47,446 nucleotides of DNA from Clostridiales bacterium (lineage in GTDB: Bacteria > Bacillota > Clostridia > Lachnospirales > Lachnospiraceae), in assembly GCA_012520655.1 (NCBI GenBank), contig JAAYNW010000035.1, positions 1 through 47,446 on the forward strand. Direction: 5' to 3'. Below, in pieces: positions 1 through 6,389 of this stretch. A program made the position numbers and the translations under genes. Position 1 is the first letter of the stretch; each line of letters starts with the position of its first letter. The notes below the pieces were generated by a model. That model made no database searches. It saw only the letters and a program-made list of their open reading frames with translations, and was not told the DNA's origin.

Positions 1-65
1 GAAGATCAGTATTTACAGACTTTTCTTCACACACTCTCAAAGACCCTTCATTTATTCAGAAAAAT

Positions 66-401
66 TTATTCTACGAACTCATCGAATTCAACGTTATCCA
101 AATATTCATCGAAAGCATCTACAACCATTTCATATTCGTCATCGTCTTCAATGTATAAAAGCTCCGGTTCAGCGTTTACATCATCTTTATCTTCAACATA
201 ACGATAGAACCATACTTCTCCATCCGTATTTTGTCCGTTTTCATCCAGCGGTAAAAGTACAATATAATCTTTTCCCTGTGATTCCAGAATTGTTACAACG
301 GCACATACAACGTGGGTACCATCCTCCAAGTCAAGTTCAACGGTCATCTCTTCGTCGTTTAATTCCTCGGTTTCTGTTCGGTTATTCAGTTCTTTTCCCA
401 T
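66..401 (-). CDS. DUF1292 family protein
   Basis: A 111-residue, strongly acidic protein (pI clearly low; many Asp/Glu runs) that fits the DUF1292 (YrzB-like) family of Firmicutes. The core pattern is visible as ELDLEDGTHVVCAVVTI, followed by an aromatic 'YIVLLPLDE' strand and 'EVWFYRYVED'. No catalytic residues, signal peptide or membrane segment are seen, so it is probably a small cytosolic beta-rich protein of unknown function. The start ATG at 401 is preceded by an AAGGAG site on the minus strand. In related genomes this gene usually follows ruvX, but that neighbour would lie upstream on this strand and is absent: the divergent GH13 gene is there instead. The family call is from recall of sequence pattern; the function is unknown. 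Confidence 0.8.
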   Translation of the reverse strand: MGKELNNRTETEELNDEEMTVELDLEDGTHVVCAVVTILESQGKDYIVLLPLDENGQNTDGEVWFYRYVEDKDDVNAEPELLYIEDDDEYEMVVDAFDEYLDNVEFDEFVE

Positions 402-447
402 AGAAACTCCTTTCCCATACCGGTAATGTTTTGCTTATCATTTTCTT

Positions 448-476
448 ATTGTACTAGTACGCCCAATATTAATCAA
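448..476 (-). promoter_or_regulatory. sigma-A-like promoter of the DUF1292 gene
   Basis: Reading the minus strand, TTGATT (476-471) is followed by a 17-base spacer and TACAAT (453-448), about 47 bases before the start codon. It faces away from the promoter for the GH13 gene. Confidence 0.5.
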
Positions 477-492
477 TAATTTTTCTTTATTT

Positions 493-522
493 TTACACAC
501 AAAAAAATTTTTATGGTATACT
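493..522 (+). promoter_or_regulatory. promoter of the GH13-like gene
   Basis: TTACAC (493-498), an 18-base spacer and TATACT (517-522). A TGG triplet sits immediately before the -10, resembling an extended -10 element. The predicted start lies roughly 55 bases upstream of the 585 ATG. Confidence 0.5.
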
Positions 523-584
523 TTAGAAACAATGCAGTAAAAATATGGAAAAAAGGCTGCGGATATTAGCGGATGGAGGAAAGT

Positions 585-2516
585 ATGTATACAATTGACA
601 ACAAGATAATCGGCAAACCATATCCGTTAGGTGTGACAACAGAATGCAATCATACTTATTTTTCGGCTGTCATGAAGAAAGGTATAGACTGTGGTATCAT
701 ATTATATGATAAAGAAACTAAAAAAGAGAGTAGAATACCTTTTGATGTCCGAAATAAGTATGGTTCTGTTTTTTGTATTGGAATAGAAAAACTGGATATC
801 AAAAGATATGAGTATAACTTTTATGATGGAGAATATGTTTTTACGGATCCCTATGCAAAGGTAATTTACGGACGCCGTGAATGGGGAACATGTGACGATA
901 GGATAAGGGGTGGATTTCTTGCGGGAGAGTTCGACTGGGAAGGGGATAAGACTTTAAAAATCCCTTATGAAAATAGTATTTTCTATTGTCTGAATGTGAG
1001 AGCTTTTACAAAGCATAAATCCTCAGGAATAACCCATAAAGGGACATATAGGGGAATCATAGAAAAAATACCTCATTTGAAAGAACTTGGCATTACGGCA
1101 GTGGAATTGATGCCTGCCTACGAGTTTGATGAAACGGAAAGACAGAGCGATTTATCCAGAACGGCGACAATGATGGAAGAGCTTAGGAATAAATTCGTAA
1201 AACCGGCGGATATTTCAGAGGTAGAAAAAAAATGCAATTGTTGGGGATATACAGAGGGTTATTATTTTGCGCCTAAATCAGCATTCAGCTCTGACATAGA
1301 TGCGGTAACTGAATTTAAGGATATGGTAAAGGAGTTGCATAAAAACGGCATAGAAGTGATTATGCAGTTTTATTTTCCATGCACGGTAAACCAAGGAAAA
1401 ATCTTGGATGCGGTCAAATATTGGGTTCTCGAATACCATATTGATGGCGTTCATTTGAAGGGAGAGCGAATACCGGCTTATGTCATCGCTACGGATCCTC
1501 ATTTAACAGAAACGAAAATATTATATGATAGTTTTCCTTACGATGAAATCTATAGGGGAGAAGAAGTGCCGGAATATCGGAATCTGGCATCCTATAACGA
1601 CAATTATATGTACTCAGTCCGCCGTTTTTTAAAAGGTGATGATAATATGGTCGGATACTTCCTGGAATTGCAGCGCCAAAATCCTGCCCGCCACGGCATA
1701 GTGAACTATGTTACCAATTACTATGGATTTACCTTGTCGGATATGGTTTCTTATGAAAGGAAGCATAACGAAGCAAACGGTGAGAATAATCAGGATGGCA
1801 TTGACTGTAATTTCACTTGGAACTGCGGCATGGAAGGAATTACCAGAAAAAAGAGCATATTGGAACTTCGTACAAGGCAGATAAAAAACGTACTCGTCAT
1901 GCTGTTTATGTCTCAAGGAACACCTCTCATATATAGTGGCGATGAATTGGGGAACACCCGATACGGGAATAACAATCCTTATTGTCAGGATAATGAGACT
2001 GGTTATGTGAAGTGGAACATGAGCCCTTTGGGAAAGACTATTTTTTCGTATATGAAGGACTTGATTTCTCTCAAAAAGATGCACCCGTTGCTAAGAAATA
2101 AAAACGAAATGAAAGTACTCGATTATATTGGCTGTGGATATCCCGACGTTTCTTATCACGGAGAAGAAGCATGGCGTCCCGAATTGAGCAGTTATAGTCG
2201 TTATGTCGGTGTTATGTATTGCGGCTTTTACGGCAAAAAGGATAAAAAAGAGGATGACAATTTCTTCTATATCGCATATAATATGCATTGGCTTCCTCAT
2301 GTTTTTGCACTGCCTAAGCTCCCCAAGGGGATGAAATGGTGCCTGCTCACAGACACGGGCGAGACCGGTGAAGACATGAGAATAAAAGAGCTTGCAAAAG
2401 ACGATGAAGAACAGCCGCGTGTAGAAGTAAAACCGCGTACTGTTCATATATATATTTCAGAACAGAAGAAAGGACAAAAAACTGAAAAAAGGCAGTATTC
2501 CGGAACACCTTTTTAG
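585..2516 (+). CDS. GlgX/pullulanase-like GH13 family protein, probable pseudoenzyme
   Basis: A 643-residue protein with the layout of glycogen-debranching GH13 enzymes: an N-terminal beta-sandwich (about 1-130), a TIM-barrel-like region (about 135-520) and a C-terminal beta domain. Debranching-type landmarks are clear: 'GTYRGIIEKIPHLKELGITAVELMP', split by its segments around 155-180; 'FTLSDMVSY' near 382; 'KHNEANGENNQDG'; and 'SQGTPLIYSGDELGNT'. The residues that do catalysis in the family are not conserved. Region I DVVYNH reads QFYFPC (261-266). Region II FRFD reads VHLK, with Lys292 at the nucleophile site. Region III AEPW reads ATDPH (302-306). Region IV AHDG reads NYYG, with Tyr379-Tyr380 in place of His-Asp. 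The frame is open throughout, so this is a divergent protein rather than a decayed gene. The start at 585 is chosen because GGAGGA (575-580) precedes it; ATG 573 overlaps that site. A role in glycogen binding or regulation is inference. Confidence 0.85.
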   Translation: MYTIDNKIIGKPYPLGVTTECNHTYFSAVMKKGIDCGIILYDKETKKESRIPFDVRNKYGSVFCIGIEKLDIKRYEYNFYDGEYVFTDPYAKVIYGRREWGTCDDRIRGGFLAGEFDWEGDKTLKIPYENSIFYCLNVRAFTKHKSSGITHKGTYRGIIEKIPHLKELGITAVELMPAYEFDETERQSDLSRTATMMEELRNKFVKPADISEVEKKCNCWGYTEGYYFAPKSAFSSDIDAVTEFKDMVKELHKNGIEVIMQFYFPCTVNQGKILDAVKYWVLEYHIDGVHLKGERIPAYVIATDPHLTETKILYDSFPYDEIYRGEEVPEYRNLASYNDNYMYSVRRFLKGDDNMVGYFLELQRQNPARHGIVNYVTNYYGFTLSDMVSYERKHNEANGENNQDGIDCNFTWNCGMEGITRKKSILELRTRQIKNVLVMLFMSQGTPLIYSGDELGNTRYGNNNPYCQDNETGYVKWNMSPLGKTIFSYMKDLISLKKMHPLLRNKNEMKVLDYIGCGYPDVSYHGEEAWRPELSSYSRYVGVMYCGFYGKKDKKEDDNFFYIAYNMHWLPHVFALPKLPKGMKWCLLTDTGETGEDMRIKELAKDDEEQPRVEVKPRTVHIYISEQKKGQKTEKRQYSGTPF

Positions 2517-2542
2517 TTTATGCTTAAGAAAGCTTTTTTGAC

Positions 2543-3100
2543 ATGAATGGTATGAAAATTTGGAAACATTTTAAAACGATTACTTATCATAAATACCTTG
2601 TAATGAAAGGCTGCTTTAAGGTTGGCCTTTATAAGCAGGGAATTATGCATGATTTATCCAAATACAGTCCTACGGAATTCTGGGTGGGCGTAAAGTATTA
2701 TCAGGGCGATAGGAGTCCGAATAATGCAGAACGCGAAGATATAGGTTATTCCAGTGCATGGCTGCATCATAAGGGAAGAAATAAGCATCACTATGAATAT
2801 TGGATTGATTACAGTACGAAGAATATTCCAGGAGGGATGGCACCCGCACCCATGCCGGAGCGTTATATTGTAGAGATGCTTATGGACCGAATTGCGGCGT
2901 GCAAGGTGTACCGGAAAGACAAATATACGGATAAAGCTCCATTGGAGTACTATCTTTCAGGCAAAGATCCGGCGCCTCTTCATGAAAAGACAAAAACTTT
3001 GTTAGAAACACTTCTGCATATGTTGGCAGAAGAAGGAGAAGAAAAAACTTTCGACTATATAAAGAAAGAGATACTTCATAACCGCAAGCTTGCTTCGTAA
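2543..3100 (+). CDS. DUF5662 family protein
   Basis: A 185-residue cytosolic protein matching the DUF5662 family by its pattern of histidine and acidic motifs: 'IMHDLSKYS' (around 34-42), 'AWLHHKGRNKHHYEYW' (around 72-87) and 'EMLMDRIAACKVY' (around 110-122). The spaced His/Asp residues look like an HD-type metal site, but this is inference and no reaction is known. There is no signal peptide or membrane helix. It starts 26 bases after the GH13-like gene and probably shares its transcript. The ribosome site is weak; ATG 2552 is an alternative start that would remove three residues. Confidence 0.75.
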   Translation: MNGMKIWKHFKTITYHKYLVMKGCFKVGLYKQGIMHDLSKYSPTEFWVGVKYYQGDRSPNNAEREDIGYSSAWLHHKGRNKHHYEYWIDYSTKNIPGGMAPAPMPERYIVEMLMDRIAACKVYRKDKYTDKAPLEYYLSGKDPAPLHEKTKTLLETLLHMLAEEGEEKTFDYIKKEILHNRKLAS

Positions 3101-3180
3101 ACAGGCGCTATGTAAGAAAAAAGTAACCCTTTATGAGATGCTACATAAGATAAAGCATATCATAAAGGAGTTGAAAGAAT

Positions 3181-3543
3181 ATGAATTGTCTTATTTTATT
3201 AATTTTACTTTTTTGCTGCGGCAATAACAGCGATACAGGCTGCGGAAATAATTCCGGCTGGGGAAATAATTCGGGCTGTGGCAACATTTTCGGCGGCGGA
3301 AATAATTCGGGCTGCGGCAATATCTTAGGCGGCGGAAACAATTTTGGCGGCAGAAATAATACGTGTGGTTGTAGTAGCGTTCCTCAAGAGAGAAATCAGG
3401 GAAGCGGCGGACGCAATGTAAGAGCTGAACAAAGAGGTGACGGCAGGCAGATGATGAATGAATCTTACGTGGATGATTCGCGCAGAGATAGAGGATTCAA
3501 TTCATTTCCTTCACAAGGAAGTACATGTGGATGTGAAGACTAA
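3181..3543 (+). CDS. Gly/Asn/Cys-rich repeat protein with hydrophobic N-terminus
   Basis: A 120-residue protein of unknown function. Residues 1-13 form a short hydrophobic stretch ending in a Cys pair (MNCLILLILLFCC). Residues 14-62 are low-complexity repeats built from GCGNNSG and GNIFGGGNNSG units. The tail (63-120) is hydrophilic, Arg-rich and ends in a second Cys cluster (STCGCED), echoing an earlier NTCGCSS. A strong AAGGAG site precedes the ATG. Composition suggests a surface, coat or self-assembling protein, possibly lipidated or metal binding through Cys; none of this is proven. The hydrophobic part is short for a standard signal peptide. It ends in a strong terminator and probably closes the transcript that begins with the GH13-like gene. 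Confidence 0.7.
   Translation: MNCLILLILLFCCGNNSDTGCGNNSGWGNNSGCGNIFGGGNNSGCGNILGGGNNFGGRNNTCGCSSVPQERNQGSGGRNVRAEQRGDGRQMMNESYVDDSRRDRGFNSFPSQGSTCGCED
3262..3333 (+). repeat. two tandem 36-bp repeats inside the Gly-rich gene
   Basis: Units 3262-3297 and 3298-3333 are near-identical 36-base copies starting GGAAATAATTCGGGCTG and ending GGCGGC. A partial third copy begins at 3334. The unit is a multiple of three, so expansion or contraction would keep the reading frame. Confidence 0.8.
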
Positions 3544-3570
3544 TTAACTTAAATTTTTTATGTAATCTGA

Positions 3571-3600
3571 AAATCCGGGACATTGTCTCGGATTTTTTAT
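3571..3600 (+). terminator. Rho-independent terminator after the Gly-rich gene
   Basis: AAATCCGGGAC (3571-3581) pairs with GTCTCGGATTT (3585-3595) through an 11-bp stem with one G-U pair, and a T run follows. Confidence 0.85.
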
Positions 3601-3664
3601 ATGGCATTATATACAAATAAATGTTGTATATATGGCGCAAATTATGGAAAAGTTGTCCAAAAAC

Positions 3665-3693
3665 TTGTCAATAAAAGATAGTAGTTGTAAAAT
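3665..3693 (+). promoter_or_regulatory. promoter of the LytTR/GHKL two-component genes
   Basis: TTGTCA (3665-3670), a 17-base spacer and TAAAAT (3688-3693), ending 32 bases before the response regulator ATG. An 8-bp inverted repeat ATATACAA/TTGTATAT lies just upstream (about 3608-3630) and could be an operator. No LytTR-type direct repeat is seen here, which argues against simple autoregulation at this promoter. Confidence 0.6.
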
Positions 3694-3725
3694 GTTAGCA
3701 TTATAAACAGATAAGGTAAAGTGAG

Positions 3726-4430
3726 ATGCTAAAGTTAAGAATTGGTATTTGCGACGATGAAAAGTTGGTTATCGATGGATTGGAACGAATGATTGCAGAA
3801 TGTTTGTGCGCAATCGGTCAGGATTATGAAATACATACATTTCTATCGGGGAGCGGTTTGATTAAAAAGGTGCAGGAGTTGGATGTGGTTTTTCTGGACG
3901 TTATAATGCCAGATATGGATGGATATGAAACCGGTAAAAAGATAAATAAGTTAAATCCGGGCTGCCGCATTATTATGGCAACAGGAGAAACCGAACATTT
4001 TGAAGAAGCCTTTAAAATAAATGCGGTTTGGTATTTGAAGAAACCTTTTAACAAAGAAGGGATAAAGGATGCTCTTACAAAAGTAATAAACTTATCTTTA
4101 GGAATGAGTGGCATAGAGCTGTATAAGGAAAGAAACAAATATTATGTTCTCCAAAAGAACATAAAGTACGTGCGCGCATATAACGGCTATACGGAATATT
4201 TTGTCGGAAAAGAAATTTTCAGACAAGAAATGTCCCTTAAGGGAGTGGAAAGAGAATTGGATAAAAGGTTGTTTTTTAGAATAGACAAAACCTATATCGT
4301 TAACTTTCTCTGGATTGATGCCTGCGAAGACGGGAAAATCTGGGTGGAAGGAAATGATTTTCTGCTTTCAAGAAGGAGAAAGAATAAATTTTATGAGGCC
4401 TATTTGCAGTATCAATCAGAATATACATAA
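3726..4430 (+). CDS. LytTR-family response regulator (AgrA-like)
   Basis: A 234-residue cytosolic transcription regulator. The receiver domain (about 3-120) has the acidic pair in 'ICDDE', the phosphoacceptor Asp58 in 'VVFLDVIMPDMDG', a Thr/Ala switch in 'IIMATGE' and the conserved Lys in 'YLKKPF'. The LytTR DNA-binding domain (about 130-230) is marked by 'YVRAYNGYTEYFV', 'FFRIDKTYIVN' and 'LSRRRKNKF'. It is followed 17 bases later by its partner kinase. LytTR proteins bind paired direct repeats, and a matching pair lies at 5775-5808 just after the kinase gene, so the likely target is the small ORF at 5868. No AgrB or AgrD gene is present. Family assignment is firm; the regulon is inference. 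Confidence 0.92.
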   Translation: MLKLRIGICDDEKLVIDGLERMIAECLCAIGQDYEIHTFLSGSGLIKKVQELDVVFLDVIMPDMDGYETGKKINKLNPGCRIIMATGETEHFEEAFKINAVWYLKKPFNKEGIKDALTKVINLSLGMSGIELYKERNKYYVLQKNIKYVRAYNGYTEYFVGKEIFRQEMSLKGVERELDKRLFFRIDKTYIVNFLWIDACEDGKIWVEGNDFLLSRRRKNKFYEAYLQYQSEYT

Positions 4431-4447
4431 GGACAAGGACAGGGTGC

Positions 4448-5761
4448 GTGAAGATGTTTTGGATACTGTTAGCTATTTATATTACGGAGTTAGTAAAATA
4501 TGGGATATGGTTTTATGGAATCTGTTCATTAAGAGTAAAACGTCCTTGGGTAACAGCAGTAACGGTAATAGGATTTGCATTATTAGTCCGGTCCGGTTGT
4601 ATCGATGAAAATACATTGTTGGCATTATGGAGCTTTACTTCCATAATAGTATATATATTTGTTGTAGATTGTGCTAAGAATGAAAAGGCATTAAATATTT
4701 TTAAGGCGGCATTTATGATAATATGTATAGGGGAAATTGTTGGTGGAATTATTTCTCCCTTTTCAGTGGAACAAAGTATTTCCTTTAAAAATGAGAAAAT
4801 AATATATTTAATCAATAATATTATTGTTGTTACGATACTCTGTTTTGTTAATGTGATAAAAAGAAAGGTAAAATTGCCTAATAATGAAAAATGGAAAAGA
4901 ATATATAAATTTGTAATATATATTTCTGCTTCGATTATGGGAATTGCAATATTCTTGACGATTGCAGGATTCCAGACTATTTCAAGATATAATCCGAATG
5001 AAAAAGTTATTTTGTTTTCAAAAATCATATCCATTATTTCCTTTATAAGCATTGCGTGCCTTGCAATGATTATGTTGTATATAGAAAATGAAAATAAGAC
5101 AATCAAGAAATATCTGGAGACGGATGCGTTGCTATTGAAAACCCAGAGAAATCTCTACAATGCCATGCTTGCAAAGAATGAGGAAACGCGACGGTTTAGA
5201 CATGATATGCAAAATCATCTTATCTGCTTAGGAGAATTGGCTTACCTCGGAGATGTATCCAAAGTACAGGAGTATGTGTCAGGAATAGAAGGACAATTTC
5301 GGGCAATTCAAAATAAAACCTATTCGGTAGGAAATGACATTATTGATGCAGTACTAAATTATCATCTCTCCTTTTTGGACAAAGATGTAAAAGTAAATAT
5401 TAATGGTATGTGTTCCAATGATATTAAAATAAATGCGGTGGAGCTTTGTACGATTGTGTCAAATCTTGTTCAGAACGCGGTAGAAGCATTAAACAGATTC
5501 GAGTCTGTCAGTCGATATTTGACGATAAATATTTCCGGCAATCATAGTTGTATGCAATTTGAGATAAGAAATAGTGTATCGGAGCAGGAAGAAGATAGGA
5601 AAATAGTAAATGGGTTAATAGTTACTTCGAAAGCCGATAAGGAAAACCATGGAATCGGAATAAGAAACGTGAAGGAAACCGTGGAAAAGAACGGAGGTAT
5701 TTTTAAAATAAATATTGACCAGGGAGAATTTATGGCAAAGGTTGCCATTCCGTTATTGTAG
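4448..5761 (+). CDS. GHKL-type sensor histidine kinase (AgrC-like)
   Basis: A 437-residue membrane kinase. Residues 1-225 hold about six hydrophobic helices, the AgrC-like sensor layout. A coiled linker and the dimerisation helix follow, with phosphoacceptor His252 in 'FRHDMQNHL'. The ATPase domain (about 330-437) shows the N box 'IVSNLVQNAVEAL' and the G box 'NHGIGIRNVKETVEKNGG'. The annotated start is GTG 4448; the ATG at 4454 is an equally possible start two codons in. This architecture usually senses a peptide at the membrane. The nearest peptide candidate is the 20-codon ORF 106 bases downstream. The ligand is not determinable from sequence. Confidence 0.92.
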   Translation: MKMFWILLAIYITELVKYGIWFYGICSLRVKRPWVTAVTVIGFALLVRSGCIDENTLLALWSFTSIIVYIFVVDCAKNEKALNIFKAAFMIICIGEIVGGIISPFSVEQSISFKNEKIIYLINNIIVVTILCFVNVIKRKVKLPNNEKWKRIYKFVIYISASIMGIAIFLTIAGFQTISRYNPNEKVILFSKIISIISFISIACLAMIMLYIENENKTIKKYLETDALLLKTQRNLYNAMLAKNEETRRFRHDMQNHLICLGELAYLGDVSKVQEYVSGIEGQFRAIQNKTYSVGNDIIDAVLNYHLSFLDKDVKVNINGMCSNDIKINAVELCTIVSNLVQNAVEALNRFESVSRYLTINISGNHSCMQFEIRNSVSEQEEDRKIVNGLIVTSKADKENHGIGIRNVKETVEKNGGIFKINIDQGEFMAKVAIPLL

Positions 5762-5774
5762 TTCGGACCAGTAT

Positions 5775-5808
5775 GACCATTAAACGAGTTATAAGACCGT
5801 TAAATGAG
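5775..5808 (+). promoter_or_regulatory. tandem LytTR-type operator
   Basis: Two direct repeats, GACCATTAAACGAG (5775-5788) and GACCGTTAAATGAG (5795-5808), match at 12 of 14 positions and start 20 bases apart, i.e. on the same helical face two turns apart. The core AC(C/A)(G/A)TTAA resembles known AgrA/VirR-type half-sites with an 11-12 base gap. The pair lies 7 bases before a -35-like TTGAAC, the usual position for LytTR activators. Confidence 0.7.
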
Positions 5809-5814
5809 AAATAA

Positions 5815-5842
5815 TTGAACAATCTATACCCCTTGTGATATT
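5815..5842 (+). promoter_or_regulatory. candidate LytTR-activated promoter of the micropeptide gene
   Basis: TTGAAC (5815-5820), a 16-base spacer and GATATT (5837-5842). The -10 is poor and the spacer short, as expected for a promoter needing an activator. An alternative -10 is TATACC at 5825-5830. Confidence 0.4.
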
Positions 5843-5867
5843 TTGGTGGAAAAGGAGGTATGGTGTT

Positions 5868-5930
5868 ATGTTTACTACATTAAGTGTATTCGGAAACTTT
5901 TGGAATTGGTTATTGGGTGGGGGAAATTAA
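5868..5930 (+). CDS. 20-residue Trp-containing micropeptide, candidate signal or effector
   Basis: The ORF translates as MFTTLSVFGNFWNWLLGGGN and ends in TAA. A near-perfect AAAGGAGGT ribosome site (5851-5859) sits 8 bases before the ATG, the strongest initiation context in this region. The peptide is hydrophobic and uncharged apart from its termini, with an F-W-N-W core and a Gly-rich tail. It has no Cys, so it does not resemble an AgrD thiolactone precursor, and no AgrB or peptidase/ABC exporter gene is adjacent. It lies directly downstream of the paired LytTR-type sites and the AgrCA-like genes. Possible roles are a secreted pheromone, a membrane-active effector or a small membrane regulator. 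It is too short for default gene finders. Existence is likely; function is unknown. Confidence 0.6.
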   Translation: MFTTLSVFGNFWNWLLGGGN

Positions 5931-5939
5931 TTTATATTT

Positions 5940-5968
5940 TTGACAGTATAGGGTAGCTTTACTTTATA
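5940..5968 (+). promoter_or_regulatory. near-consensus promoter with no obvious gene
   Basis: A perfect TTGACA (5940-5945), a 17-base spacer and TTTATA (5963-5968). The transcript would start near 5975. If it stops at the weak hairpin near 6045 it would be a roughly 70-base RNA; otherwise it is a long trpS leader. Confidence 0.5.
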
Positions 5969-6314
5969 GCAAAAATATAAGTAACTTGCAAGATTTTGCT
6001 GGAATAGGATTGAAACAACTGATACTGTTCCTTGTTTCATGTTTTTGCTGATAAATATTCATCTGAGAAATGCAAAGCAGCATGAGAGGGCAAAGGGGAA
6101 TTATTATATATATGCATTATCAAATGAATCGGTGTCAAACAGTAATATGAAAGAAAAGCGGAATAGTTAATAGTGCGCCTGTAATAATCCGGTTCCAGTA
6201 AAATTAAACAAGAAGTTATTAAGCACGATCTGCGGTGTCTTTAAGGGACGGTTGCAGGTTGTGTTTTTTAATTGAAGCAGCCGGTGTAAATGGCATTGAC
6301 CAATCGGCCTTGCC

Positions 6315-6343
6315 TTGACGAAACTCTTTACCAATGCTAAACT
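6315..6343 (+). promoter_or_regulatory. trpS promoter
   Basis: TTGACG (6315-6320), a 17-base spacer and TAAACT (6338-6343). The predicted start gives a 5' leader of only about 40 bases, leaving no room for a T-box. Confidence 0.55.
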
Positions 6344-6389
6344 TATTACATTCGAAAATGTTATATATTTAAACTTGGAGGCAATTATA

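Larger units (their letters stand above)
5931..6389 (+). other. 459-base intergenic region between the micropeptide and trpS
   Basis: No convincing protein gene is visible here. It contains a consensus-like promoter (5940-5968), a weak hairpin GAAACAA/TTGTTTC followed by ATGTTTTT (about 6012-6045), an AGCAAAA/TTTTGCT inverted repeat (5968-6000) and the trpS promoter (6315-6343). I looked for a T-box leader (the conserved GGGTGGNACCGCG-type element) and did not find one. Confidence 0.6.

Noticed and set aside
1-40. Minus-strand reading frame running off the left edge (possible GTG or TTG start near 34-40)
   Set aside because: Only about 11 codons are visible, with no recognisable motif, so a partial gene cannot be supported.
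3262-3333. Repeats in the Gly-rich gene as a CRISPR-like array
   Set aside because: The units are contiguous with no unique spacers and encode protein repeats in frame.
3181-3341. Opposite-strand Pro/Phe-rich frame (66 residues) across the Gly-rich gene
   Set aside because: It is a compositional shadow of the GGN-type codons and has no ribosome site.
5868-5930. Micropeptide as a Trp attenuation leader peptide for trpS
   Set aside because: It has only two Trp codons, lies 460 bases from trpS with at least two promoters between, and no terminator/antiterminator pair follows it closely.
6010-6051. 13-codon TTG-start ORF (MKQLILFLVSCFC)
   Set aside because: The GGAATAGG stretch is too close to the start to be a normal ribosome site, and the frame overlaps a hairpin. 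It is kept only as part of the promoter finding.
5931-6389. Possible Trp-specific T-box leader upstream of trpS
   Set aside because: No GGGTGGNACCGCG-like antiterminator element or matching terminator was found, and the best promoter (6315-6343) leaves only about a 40-base leader.
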